Part shown: piece after piece, positions 7,677-15,702 of the stretch
Numbering within the stretch: the stretch's first letter is position 1
Layout of the letters: the number at the start of each line of letters is the position of its first letter
Source: Pseudobdellovibrionaceae bacterium
Lineage (GTDB): Bacteria > Bdellovibrionota > Bdellovibrionia > Bdellovibrionales > JAMPXM01
Assembly (NCBI GenBank): GCA_021463345.1
Contig: JAJTYM010000009.1
Location: forward strand, 1 to 64,000
Length of the DNA stretch: 64,000 nt
Direction: 5' to 3'
Made by a program: the position numbers and the translations under genes
The notes under the pieces: generated by a model
What the model was told of the DNA's origin: nothing
Seen by the model: the letters and a program-made list of their open reading frames with translations, nothing else
The model's database searches: none

Positions 7677-8717
7677 TCAGAGCACCCCTCTGCGGCGCTG
7701 GTCCTCTTCCATCGCATCGAACAGCGCCTGGAAGTTGCCGTCACCGAAACCATCGTGATTCCGGCGCTGGATGATCTCGTAAAAGATGGGCCCAAGCTGG
7801 TTCTGCGTGAAGATCTGCAGGAGGTACCCTTGTTCGTCGCCGTCCGCGAGCAGATTGAGTTCCTGCAGGCGGCGGGGGCTTTCAACGAGCTTCGGCAGAC
7901 GTTGCGGCAAGGCCTCGTAGTACGTGGTCGGCGGCGCCTGCAGGAACGGCAGACCCGACGAGCGCAGATCGCTGACGCCGGCGAGGATGTCCTCGGTGAG
8001 CAGGGCGATGTGCTGGATCCCAGAGCCCTGATACTCGTCGAGGTATTCCTGGATCTGTGATTTCGCCTCGGTCGGCTCGTTGATCGGGATCGAGAACGTC
8101 CCGCAGGGCGACTTCATCACTTTGGAGATCAACCCCGTCGATTTGCCGCGGATGTCGAAGTAGCGGCGTTCCTGGAAACCGAAGATCTTCGTATAGAAGT
8201 CGCACCACTTCTGCATTTCGCCTTTGGGGACGTTGTTGGTGAGATGATCGATGACGAGCATCCCCTTGCCTTTGGGGGCGCGGTCGGCCGCGGTGTAAGT
8301 GAAGTGATCGTCGTAGACTTTGCCGTTGCGCGCGCCCTCGAGAAAATAAATCAGCGAATCGCCGATGCCGTATATCGTGGGCAAGTCCCAGCCGCTCTTC
8401 GCCTCGATGCCGCCCTCATAAGGCCGGGCACCGCGACGAACCGCTTCCGCGAACGCCGCTTCGGCGTCCTTCACGCGGAAACCGGTCGCGCAGATCGATG
8501 GACCGTGCTTCCCGCGGAAATCGGCGGCGAAGCCGCCCCTGGTCTCGTTGACGACGAAGTTGATGCGATCCTGGCGGAAAAGGCGCAACGCGTGCGTCTT
8601 GTGTTTGGCGACTTCCCGCATCCCCAACTGCGCGAAGACCTTTTCGAGAACGCTCGCGTCGGGCGCTGTGTATTCGATGAACTCAAGGCCGAGCAATCCG
8701 ATCGGATTTTCTTGCAT
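7677..8717 (-). CDS. hpd: 4-Hydroxyphenylpyruvate dioxygenase
   Basis: HPPD converts 4-hydroxyphenylpyruvate, the transamination product of tyrosine, to homogentisate. The Fe(II) triad is visible at H158 (MLVIDHLTNNV), H236 (SGIQHIAL) and E314 (FYEIIQRR). The 346 residues are typical. The open frame extends 80 codons upstream, but the ATG at 8717 with AAGGGGA close upstream gives the normal N-terminus, so the extension is spurious. It is the first gene of hpd-hmgA-ribD. A 106-nt gap separates it from the upstream helicase gene and probably holds the promoter. Confidence 0.95.
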   Translation of the reverse strand: MQENPIGLLGLEFIEYTAPDASVLEKVFAQLGMREVAKHKTHALRLFRQDRINFVVNETRGGFAADFRGKHGPSICATGFRVKDAEAAFAEAVRRGARPYEGGIEAKSGWDLPTIYGIGDSLIYFLEGARNGKVYDDHFTYTAADRAPKGKGMLVIDHLTNNVPKGEMQKWCDFYTKIFGFQERRYFDIRGKSTGLISKVMKSPCGTFSIPINEPTEAKSQIQEYLDEYQGSGIQHIALLTEDILAGVSDLRSSGLPFLQAPPTTYYEALPQRLPKLVESPRRLQELNLLADGDEQGYLLQIFTQNQLGPIFYEIIQRRNHDGFGDGNFQALFDAMEEDQRRRGVL

Positions 8718-8823
8718 AGCATTCCCCTTGTTTGAACCGCAAAACGCCCACTTGATACCATAAATCGGCGCACGGGACAGACGTTTCCTACCCAGGCTCG
8801 GCATTGACTGATGCCCAGCATTA

Positions 8824-10110
8824 TCACGGCGCCGGAGAGGTTCCACCAGGGCCGCGGTCACGGCCTTCGCCAGCAGGGGCGTACGCGGCGTAAAAACGCG
8901 TGACGTCGGGATCGACCCTGATGGAACGCGGCGACCAGGATTCGATGCACAGCTCATGACCCGTCGAAACGCGGCTGAGGGCCACGTAGGCTTGCCCTGG
9001 CTCCCAGAGATTTTTGAGGTTCACCATCAAACGGTCGAGCGTGGAGCCCTGGGATTTGTGAATCGTCGTCGCCCACGCGAGCGAGACGGGGAAATTCGTG
9101 ACGACCGCAACCGGGGCGCCGTCGGCGTCGAGCATGGAAAACGTCGCTTTTTCGATTTCGATCGTCCGGCCGCTGAGCAAGCGGATCACGAGCGACGCCG
9201 CTCCGATGCTCTTCACATGCCCCGTGCTGCCGTTCACCCACCGGCCCTGCGGATCGTTCTGCCGCAACATCACCAGCGCATCCTCCTTGAGATGCAGCAG
9301 GTCCGGCACCGGGGCCGACTTGCGCAGTTGCTCGACCGCCTTGGCGTTACCGGTGAAGACCGACTCGAACGTTTTCTGCTCGCCTCCGAGGCCGGAGAGC
9401 TTCATCAGGTTGAACCGCTCGGTTTCCTCGCGCCGCGGGAAAAGCCTCGTGCCGCTGAAGGAAGGCATCGGCGGCACGACTTTGGAGTCGAGGTAATCGC
9501 GCACTTCGCCGTCGACGACGCCTTCCCGCACGCGGTTCAGGATCCGCATGAACTCATCGTCCCGGCAACGGGTCTGCGAGCGCAGGTACCGCACGTGCAA
9601 CGACGACCATTCCCAGACGGGATCGAGGAACGCCCATGGTTTGCGCCGCGAGCTCCCCCGCTCGATCGGCGGCAGCTGGGCGAAATCGCCGACCATGATC
9701 ACGCGCAAGCCTCCCCAGGGGGCGTCACTCGCCCGAACCCGCCGGCAGATGATCTCAGCCGCGCGCAGAACGGTTCCCGAGAGCATCGAGACCTCGTCGA
9801 GGACGAAGCCTTGCGCCTCTTTGAGCCGCTTGATGACTTGGCGATTCTTCGCGGCCTTCTCGACGACCGCCTCCACTCCGCCCTCGAGGATGCCGAGCCC
9901 GAAAAAACTGTGGAACGTGCGACCGCCCACGAGCACGGCGGCGGCGCCGGTGCTCGCCAAAACGGGGAATCGCTTGCCTTCCCGCGAAACGAGGAAGCGA
10001 CGCACGAGAAAGCTCTTCCCGCTCCCGGCAGCGCCGGTGAGGAAAACGTTTTCCGCGCCTTCGAGGGCTTGGAGGGCTTCGGTTTGACAGGGCGTCAGGT
10101 CGGTGGACAT
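8824..10110 (-). CDS. PIF1-like superfamily 1 DNA helicase
   Basis: A 428-residue P-loop helicase of the PIF1/RecD2-related group. Motifs in order: Walker A GAAGSGKS (26-33), motif Ia-type ASTGAAA, Walker B DEVSM, motif III GDFAQLPP, and the late motifs WATTIHKSQGST and YVALSRV. These features fit a 5'-3' SF1B helicase that acts on forked or structured DNA. It is monocistronic between hpd and a divergent thioredoxin gene. There is no Shine-Dalgarno before the ATG and a plausible promoter ends six bases upstream, suggesting a leaderless message. Its biological role here is not shown by context. Confidence 0.85.
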   Translation of the reverse strand: MSTDLTPCQTEALQALEGAENVFLTGAAGSGKSFLVRRFLVSREGKRFPVLASTGAAAVLVGGRTFHSFFGLGILEGGVEAVVEKAAKNRQVIKRLKEAQGFVLDEVSMLSGTVLRAAEIICRRVRASDAPWGGLRVIMVGDFAQLPPIERGSSRRKPWAFLDPVWEWSSLHVRYLRSQTRCRDDEFMRILNRVREGVVDGEVRDYLDSKVVPPMPSFSGTRLFPRREETERFNLMKLSGLGGEQKTFESVFTGNAKAVEQLRKSAPVPDLLHLKEDALVMLRQNDPQGRWVNGSTGHVKSIGAASLVIRLLSGRTIEIEKATFSMLDADGAPVAVVTNFPVSLAWATTIHKSQGSTLDRLMVNLKNLWEPGQAYVALSRVSTGHELCIESWSPRSIRVDPDVTRFYAAYAPAGEGRDRGPGGTSPAP

Positions 10111-10116
10111 CGGATG

Positions 10117-10145
10117 AATCTATGTGTGAAATGGGCCGATGAAAA
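10117..10145 (-). promoter_or_regulatory. Putative promoter of the PIF1-like helicase gene
   Basis: On the minus strand: TTTTCA at 10145-10140, a 17-nt spacer, and TAGATT at 10122-10117. The expected +1 coincides with the ATG at 10110. Match to consensus is moderate, and the region overlaps the start of the divergent thioredoxin gene. Confidence 0.35.
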
Positions 10146-10717
10146 ATGTTTTTCAATCGCCGCGGTTCGCCTTCGGTTTGGTCTGGGCATTGACCGCGGC
10201 GCTCTTTTTCTGGGGCTGGAGCCAACCTTTTTTCGCGGCTCGCCAACGCGCGCGACCCGCCCCGCCGCAAAAAAACCTCTCCTCCGCCCCCGCGGTCGTC
10301 CCCATCTCCCCCCAGGATCTGTTCGCCAAGATCCGCGCGCCGGGCGCGAAACTCTCGGTCGTCAACATCTGGGCGACCTGGTGCGAGCCCTGCCGACGCG
10401 AGATGCCCGTCTTCGTCGAATTGCGCGCGACGGGGGACGCGCGGGTCATCCTGGTCTCAGGAGACGACCCAGCCGAGGAGATCGCCGTCAAAAAATTCCT
10501 CGCCGAGCAAAAGGTCGATTTCGAGACGTATCGCATCGGGGGAAACGTCGGCGCCTTCATGAAGGAACTCAATCCCGGCTGGTCCGGGGCTTTGCCCGCC
10601 ACGTTCCTGTACAAAGCCGACGGGCGCTTGCACTCGTTCTTCCTGGGCGAAGTCTCTTCGGAAAAACTCAGGCGAAAGATCGCCGGAGCCCTGGGCGGAG
10701 CGCCTGAAACGCCTTGA
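10139..10717 (+). CDS. TlpA/ResA-like membrane-anchored thioredoxin
   Basis: A 192-residue protein with an N-terminal hydrophobic anchor at about residues 9-29 and no cleavable lipobox. It then has a Pro-rich linker and a periplasmic thioredoxin fold with the redox pair C82-E-P-C85 in NIWATWCEPCRREMP. The cis-Pro loop is probably LPATFLY. Such proteins reduce or exchange disulfides during cytochrome c or envelope-protein maturation. It is divergent from the helicase gene, with starts only 28 nt apart. A second promoter lies just behind its stop, before the rhodanese gene. Confidence 0.82.
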   Translation: MKNVFQSPRFAFGLVWALTAALFFWGWSQPFFAARQRARPAPPQKNLSSAPAVVPISPQDLFAKIRAPGAKLSVVNIWATWCEPCRREMPVFVELRATGDARVILVSGDDPAEEIAVKKFLAEQKVDFETYRIGGNVGAFMKELNPGWSGALPATFLYKADGRLHSFFLGEVSSEKLRRKIAGALGGAPETP

Positions 10718-10741
10718 ATCGCGCTTCCCCTGCGGTATGAT
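10714..10741 (+). promoter_or_regulatory. Putative promoter of the rhodanese gene
   Basis: TTGAAT at 10714-10719, a 16-nt spacer and TATGAT at 10736-10741. The predicted +1 is about 10748, three bases before the ATG at 10751, and there is no Shine-Dalgarno. The -35 box overlaps the stop codon of the thioredoxin gene. Confidence 0.45.
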
Positions 10742-10750
10742 GACCGGATT

Positions 10751-11128
10751 ATGTCAAACAACGAGAAGTTCGTGAGTTTCCCCGCAGCCAAGCCCAATCC
10801 CGATCTCCCGCAGGTCACGGACGTCCGCGCGGAAGACCTGCGCGAAAAAACGGGCCAGGTCCAGTTGATCGACGTGCGCCAGCCCGGCGAATACGTCGAC
10901 GAGCTCGGCCACATCCCGGGCGCGAAACTGATCACGCTCGATACGCTTCCCGAGCGCATCGACGAGATTCAGCGCGACTCCACGGTCGTCTTCGTCTGCC
11001 GCAGCGGCGGACGCTCGGCGCGCGCCGCCGCCTTCGCGATCGCGCAGGGCTTCGAGCGCGCCTACAACCTGCAGGGCGGGATGCTGCGCTGGAACTCTCT
11101 CGGCTTCGAGACCGAAGGCAAGGCCTGA
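10751..11128 (+). CDS. Single-domain rhodanese-like sulfurtransferase
   Basis: A 125-residue rhodanese homology domain with the active-site loop C83-RSGGRS and the upstream LIDVRQPGEY signature. The cytoplasmic protein probably carries a persulfide on C83. It may relate to the sulfur operon at 3.7-5.3 kb, but that is inference. The N-terminal ~20 residues form a polar extension. Its stop overlaps the ATG of the nucleotidase gene by one base (TGATG), so the two are coupled. The start lacks a ribosome-binding site. Confidence 0.9.
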   Translation: MSNNEKFVSFPAAKPNPDLPQVTDVRAEDLREKTGQVQLIDVRQPGEYVDELGHIPGAKLITLDTLPERIDEIQRDSTVVFVCRSGGRSARAAAFAIAQGFERAYNLQGGMLRWNSLGFETEGKA

Positions 11129-12528
11129 TGACCCAGAACGTGTTCGTCAACCGCACTCTCAACATGCGCAAGATCAGGTGGATCGGCCTCGACATGGATC
11201 ACACCCTCGTGCGCTACCACAGCCAAGAATTCGAGCTCCTGGCGCATCAAACGATGCTCAAGAAGCTCGTCGCAAAAAAAGGCTACCCCGAATCGACCTT
11301 GAAGTTCCCCTTCAGTTACGATTTGGCGATCCGCGGCCTGGTGATCGACAAGAAAAAGGGGAACCTGCTCAAAGTCAGCCGCCACGGCGCGATCCGCGCC
11401 AGCTACCACGGCACGAAACTGATCGAGTTCCCCGTCCAGCAGAAGCTGTACAAATCCATCTACATCGACCTGTCTGACCAAGTGAGCTACTCGTCGATCG
11501 ACACCGCGTTCTCGATCTCGGTGGCGACTCTCTTCGCGCAGCTCGTGGACCTGAAGGATTCGCCAGAGGGCGCCGGCCTGCCCGACTACGACACGATCGC
11601 GGCCGACGTCGTCAACACGCTCGACGAGAGCCACCGCGACGGAAGCCTGAAGGACGAGGTCGCGCGCAACCTCGACAAATACATCATCAAGGACCCGGCC
11701 GTCGTCGAGGGGCTCGAGCGCTACATCAGGCACGACAAGAAATTCTTCATCCTGACGAACTCGGATTTCCATTACTCCAAACTCCTGCTCGACCACGCCG
11801 TCAACCCGTTCCTGAAGAACGGCCGCACCTGGCAGGACCTGTTCGAGGTGGTCGTCACGTTCTCGCAGAAACCTCGCTTCTTCTACGATAACCTCCGCTT
11901 CCTCAAAGTCGACCCGGCCGACGGTTCGATGACGAATTTCGACGAGAAGCTCAAAAGGGGCGTTTACCAGGGCGGGTGCGCCGACAAGTTCACCAAGGAC
12001 CTGGGCGTCGAGGGCGACGACATCCTCTACATCGGCGATCACATCTACGGCGATATCTTGCGCCTCAAAAAAGACTGCAATTGGCGCACGGCGCTGGTCA
12101 TCGAGGAACTCGACGAGGAGATCGAGCGGCACAAGGCCGCCAAGCCCCATCATGACGAGATCGCGGAACTGATGGAAAAAAAGGAGCCCTTCGAACGGAG
12201 GCTCGTCGAAGTGATCTCGACCAAGATCGAAACCGGCAAGGAGGCCGACGAGAACCTGGTCTCCGAGTTGCAATCGCAAATCGCGGAGCTCGACAAACGC
12301 ATCAGCGCGCTCATCAAAAAACAGCAATCGTCGTTCAACCCCTACTGGGGCGAGATCATGCGCGCCGGCAACGAAGAAAGCTATTTCGCGCACCAAGTGG
12401 ACCGGTTCGCGTGCGTGTACATGGCGAAACTCTCGGACCTGTTCGAGCACTCCCCGCGCACGTACTTCCGCGCGACCCGCCGCCCCCTCGCCCACGAGAT
12501 CGCTCTTCAGATCGAGCTCGGGAACTGA
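11128..12528 (+). CDS. HAD-superfamily 5'-nucleotidase, NT5C2-like (HAD-IG)
   Basis: A 466-residue HAD phosphatase related to cytosolic IMP/GMP 5'-nucleotidase. HAD motif I is visible as GLDMDHTLVRY (catalytic D22 and D24), and the acidic metal motif as YIGDHIYGD. The large cap insertion and the long C-terminal helical region (Glu/Lys-rich, coiled-coil-like, about residues 330-400) match the HAD-IG subfamily, found in eukaryotes and in some bacteria including Bdellovibrio relatives. Likely substrates are purine nucleoside monophosphates. It is translationally coupled to the rhodanese gene and converges with an unknown gene 24 nt downstream. Confidence 0.88.
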   Translation: MTQNVFVNRTLNMRKIRWIGLDMDHTLVRYHSQEFELLAHQTMLKKLVAKKGYPESTLKFPFSYDLAIRGLVIDKKKGNLLKVSRHGAIRASYHGTKLIEFPVQQKLYKSIYIDLSDQVSYSSIDTAFSISVATLFAQLVDLKDSPEGAGLPDYDTIAADVVNTLDESHRDGSLKDEVARNLDKYIIKDPAVVEGLERYIRHDKKFFILTNSDFHYSKLLLDHAVNPFLKNGRTWQDLFEVVVTFSQKPRFFYDNLRFLKVDPADGSMTNFDEKLKRGVYQGGCADKFTKDLGVEGDDILYIGDHIYGDILRLKKDCNWRTALVIEELDEEIERHKAAKPHHDEIAELMEKKEPFERRLVEVISTKIETGKEADENLVSELQSQIAELDKRISALIKKQQSSFNPYWGEIMRAGNEESYFAHQVDRFACVYMAKLSDLFEHSPRTYFRATRRPLAHEIALQIELGN

Positions 12529-12552
12529 CGGCGACGACGGCGCGTCCCGCAC

Positions 12553-13281
12553 TCACGACTTCGGGACGTTCACGAAGAGAAGGAAATCAGAGACGCCCCG
12601 CTGGTCCATCAAAGCGATCAGGCGGGCGGGATCGAGTTTTTTCCGGAACAGGGTGCGGCCTTTGAGAACCGCGGCGCAACCGAGGTCGGCCGTGCCCTGG
12701 CCGTCGCGTTCGGACGCCACGCAAGGCGGGTCCGGCTTGAACTCCTGCTCCCGACGCACGGCGATCCCGACCGTCGAAATCGCGTAGATCGGCTTGCCCC
12801 AGTGCCGCTCCAGCCGATGGATCGGGTTCCCCTTCACGAGATGCGAGGTGAAAACGTTGGTCGTGTAGATCAGCACGCGCTTCCCGCCTCGCGTGTACGC
12901 GCGGACGCGCTCGGCGAGCGCCGCTTCGTCCTCGAAGCGGAAAGGAACCACTTCCGTCCCCGATGGCGCGTCGAGGGCGGGCAGACGGTCCTCCTGAAAC
13001 ACGACTTCGATCGGCCGCTTCTCGGCGAGCGCCGTCGCCAGGAAGCCCGCGACGACGTCGCGATGCTCGGCCACGCCCGGGGTCACGCCGAAAGCGACGA
13101 GATCCTGCCGGCCGAGCGGGTCGTAAAGTCTCCGATACGCCACCGCTCCGATTTCCCGCGGATGATCGAAAAACGAGGGTTTGATGAACCCAACCGGCCT
13201 GGGACCGACCCCGAACATGATGACGAGCGCGGAGCTCGCCAGGAGAAAAAAGACGATCCCTGCGACATGGTATTTTTTCAT
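12553..13281 (-). CDS. Membrane-anchored protein of unknown function
   Basis: I do not recognise this 242-residue protein. It begins with MKKYHVAGIVFFLLASSALVI, an uncleaved signal anchor or signal peptide, so the rest is probably periplasmic. Mixed alpha/beta sequence with VLIYTTNVFTSHLV and a C-terminal FLLFVNVP suggests a compact globular domain. Two cysteines (DPPC and LGCAAV) could pair. The open frame runs 64 codons further upstream, but the ATG at 13281 is favoured by the signal sequence and the adjacent promoter. No Shine-Dalgarno is present. Confidence 0.65.
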   Translation of the reverse strand: MKKYHVAGIVFFLLASSALVIMFGVGPRPVGFIKPSFFDHPREIGAVAYRRLYDPLGRQDLVAFGVTPGVAEHRDVVAGFLATALAEKRPIEVVFQEDRLPALDAPSGTEVVPFRFEDEAALAERVRAYTRGGKRVLIYTTNVFTSHLVKGNPIHRLERHWGKPIYAISTVGIAVRREQEFKPDPPCVASERDGQGTADLGCAAVLKGRTLFRKKLDPARLIALMDQRGVSDFLLFVNVPKS

Positions 13282-13290
13282 ACGCGTACG

Positions 13291-13319
13291 GTCGTACAGA
13301 AACGCGATATCCAGGTCAA
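13291..13319 (-). promoter_or_regulatory. Putative promoter of the unknown membrane protein gene
   Basis: On the minus strand: TTGACC at 13319-13314, a 17-nt spacer and TACGAC at 13296-13291. The predicted +1 near 13284 leaves only about three bases before the ATG at 13281. In the other direction, a -10-like TACAAT at 13382-13387 may serve the pantothenate operon, but its -35 is poor. Confidence 0.45.
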
Positions 13320-13425
13320 GCGGGACAGGTCCCCCTGGACGAACACCCGGCGCGGGGGTAGTAATGGGGTCGAATTCGGCGTACAATGGGCGTCTGAAGG
13401 ACTTGATCCACGAGGACAGGTACCT

Positions 13426-14154
13426 ATGCAACCGACTTACCTGCTCATCGGCTCCGGCCGGGTGAGCCGTCATTTAGAGCGATACTTCCGCTTGCTCGGG
13501 CTCCGAACCCACTCGTGGTCGAGAAAAGGGGATCCAAGCTCCCTTGCGAAGCTGGCCCAGGCCTCTTCCCACGCGCTCTGCTTGATCAGCGATCCCGCGA
13601 TTGAGCCGTTCCTCCACGACCATGAGGCGCTTTTTTCCAGCAAGACGGTCGTGCACGCTTCCGGCTCGCTCGTGACCCCGCGCGCGAGAGGCGCGCACCC
13701 GCTCATGACGTTCACGAGCGCCGAACCTTACGATCTCGGCACGTACAAGGCGATCCCGTTCGTGATCGAAAAAGGCGGCCCGGCGCTCACAGACCTGTTG
13801 CCGGGCCTCCCGAACCCCAGTTTCGAGCTCGATCCCGCTCTGAAGCCGCTTTATCACGCGTACTGTGTGATGAGCGGGAACTTCACAACGCTGCTCTGGC
13901 AAAAAGTCATCGTGGAATTCGAATCCCGCCTCGGGCTGCCCCGGGACGCCCTGTTCCCGTATCTCGCCCAAGTCGCGGGAAACCTTCGTCGGGACGCTGA
14001 GCACGCGCTCACGGGGCCGATCGCCAGGAACGACGACGAAACGATGCGGAGACATCTGCGCGAACTCGACAGCGACCCGTACGCGCTCGTGTACCGGGCG
14101 TTCATCGCCGCCGCCCGCGGGAATCCGTGCGAAAACCAAGGAGGCCGGTCATGA
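13426..14154 (+). CDS. Rossmann/DUF2520 protein, probable PanG-type ketopantoate reductase
   Basis: A 242-residue NAD(P)-binding protein. The N-terminus LLIGSGRVSRHL is a dinucleotide-binding glycine loop. The C-terminal half is all-helical, as in the DUF2520 group of 6-phosphogluconate-dehydrogenase-like folds. PanG of Francisella, an alternative ketopantoate reductase, belongs as far as I recall to this type. Being first in an operon with panB, panC and panD, and with no panE in the window, makes ketopantoate to pantoate reduction the best guess. Its stop overlaps the panB start (ATGA). The open frame extends 208 codons upstream, but the ATG at 13426 precedes the nucleotide-binding loop directly. 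Confidence 0.75.
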   Translation: MQPTYLLIGSGRVSRHLERYFRLLGLRTHSWSRKGDPSSLAKLAQASSHALCLISDPAIEPFLHDHEALFSSKTVVHASGSLVTPRARGAHPLMTFTSAEPYDLGTYKAIPFVIEKGGPALTDLLPGLPNPSFELDPALKPLYHAYCVMSGNFTTLLWQKVIVEFESRLGLPRDALFPYLAQVAGNLRRDAEHALTGPIARNDDETMRRHLRELDSDPYALVYRAFIAAARGNPCENQGGRS

Positions 14155-14939
14155 AGTCAGTGCTCGATTTCGCAAAATGGAAGGAACGGGGCCAGAGGAT
14201 CTCAATGGTCACCTGCTACGACTCGACGTTCGCAAAAATCCTCAGCGCCTCCGGCGTGGATTGCGTCCTCGTCGGGGACAGCGTCGCGATGACCATCCAC
14301 GGGCACGCCGACACGTTGGCCGCGACACCCGACCTGATGGCCCTCCACGTGGCGGCCGTCCGCAAGGGCGCCCCCGAGAAATTCATCGTCGGCGACATGC
14401 CGTTCCTCGCTCATCGCGGAAGCCTCGATGCGACCCTCGGGGCCGTCGCCAAGATCATGCAAGCCGGCGCGCAGGCGGTGAAAATCGAGGGAGTCAAAGG
14501 CAGCGAGCCGACCCTCGCCCATATCGTCGACTCCGGCGTGCCCGTCATGGGCCACCTGGGTCTGACTCCCCAATCTTTGCACGCGCTCGGCGGCTTCAAG
14601 GTGCAAGCGACCGATGAGCGGGCCGCCGAATGGCTGTTGGCGCAGGCGCGCGCGGTCGAACACTCGGGTTGTTTCGCCCTGGTGCTCGAATGCGTGCCGA
14701 GCGACGTCGCCAGATTCGTCACCGACAACATCCGCATCCCCACCATCGGGATCGGAGCGGGGCCGCATACGTCGGGCCAAGTCCTGGTCTTGCAGGACTT
14801 GCTCGGCCTGAACACGGATTTCAAACCGAAGTTCGTGCGCAAGTACCTCGATGGCGCGACTTTGGTCAAAGAGGCGCTCGATCGCTTCGACAAGGACGTG
14901 AAAACGGGCGAATTCCCGACCCCGAAGGAGAGCTTCTGA
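14151..14939 (+). CDS. panB: 3-Methyl-2-oxobutanoate hydroxymethyltransferase
   Basis: PanB adds a hydroxymethyl group from methylene-THF to alpha-ketoisovalerate, giving ketopantoate. The 262 residues match the family. Signatures include SMVTCYDSTFAKIL, VLVGDSVAMTIHGH with the metal-binding acid, and IGIGAGPHTSGQVLV. The ATG at 14151 has AAGGAGG six bases upstream and overlaps the PanG-like stop by four bases. panC starts two bases after its stop. It is the second gene of the CoA operon. Confidence 0.97.
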   Translation: MKSVLDFAKWKERGQRISMVTCYDSTFAKILSASGVDCVLVGDSVAMTIHGHADTLAATPDLMALHVAAVRKGAPEKFIVGDMPFLAHRGSLDATLGAVAKIMQAGAQAVKIEGVKGSEPTLAHIVDSGVPVMGHLGLTPQSLHALGGFKVQATDERAAEWLLAQARAVEHSGCFALVLECVPSDVARFVTDNIRIPTIGIGAGPHTSGQVLVLQDLLGLNTDFKPKFVRKYLDGATLVKEALDRFDKDVKTGEFPTPKESF

Positions 14940-14940
14940 G

Positions 14941-15702
14941 ATGAAAACGTTCGACGACCTCGATTCCTGGAGCGAAGTCCGGCGCACGGCCATCGCGCCC
15001 GGCGCGCGCGTGGGCTTCGTCCCCACGATGGGCGCCCTGCACGCGGGCCACGCCTCGCTCCTCGAGCGCGCGCGCCGGGAGTGCGACGTCGTCGTCTTGA
15101 GCATCTTCATCAACCCGACCCAATTCGACAATCGGGAAGATCTCACCGGATATCCGCGGACGCCGGGAGCGGATCTCGCTTGGGCGGAAAAACTCGGCGT
15201 CGACTACGCGATCCTGCCCGACGAGTCGCGAATCTACCCCGACGGCTACCGCTACCAGATCGGCGAAAAAGAACTCAGCCGCGAGCTCTGCGGGGCCCAT
15301 CGGCCAGGCCACTTCGACGGGGTCTTGACGGTCGTGATGAAACTCCTCAACATCGTACGGCCTCACAGGGCCTACTTCGGCGAAAAGGACGCGCAGCAAC
15401 TCGAGCTCGTCCAGGGCATGGTCGCGGCGTTTTTCATGGACATCGAAATCGTTTCCTGCCCGACCCTGCGTGAGGAAGACGGGCTCGCGATGAGCTCGCG
15501 CAATGCGCGGCTGTCGCCGGAGGCCCGGCGCGCGGCGAGGCTCTTTCCCGAACTCTTGCTGTCGGCGCTGCCAGGCGGGGAAGTCGCGCGCCGCCTGGAG
15601 GAAAAAGGGTTCAAAGTCGATTACATCGCCGACCGCGGCGATCGACGGTACGGCGCGGTCCATATCGGCGGAGTGAGGTTGATTGACAATGTCAGGCGTT
15701 GA
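14941..15702 (+). CDS. panC: Pantothenate synthetase
   Basis: PanC joins pantoate and beta-alanine using ATP. The 253-residue protein carries VGFVPTMGALHAGHASLL, in which the two histidines form the nucleotidyltransferase HxGH motif. It also has SIFINPTQF and YFGEKDAQQL, and a KMSxS-like MSSRNARLS loop. The C-terminal lid domain is shortened relative to E. coli PanC (283 residues). The gene overlaps coaBC by 14 nt. Its beta-alanine would come from PanD at the end of the same operon. Confidence 0.96.
   Translation: MKTFDDLDSWSEVRRTAIAPGARVGFVPTMGALHAGHASLLERARRECDVVVLSIFINPTQFDNREDLTGYPRTPGADLAWAEKLGVDYAILPDESRIYPDGYRYQIGEKELSRELCGAHRPGHFDGVLTVVMKLLNIVRPHRAYFGEKDAQQLELVQGMVAAFFMDIEIVSCPTLREEDGLAMSSRNARLSPEARRAARLFPELLLSALPGGEVARRLEEKGFKVDYIADRGDRRYGAVHIGGVRLIDNVRR

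Noticed and set aside
8718-8957. 80-codon upstream extension of hpd
   Set aside because: It is basic and unlike HPPD, and a normal start with ribosome site exists at 8717.
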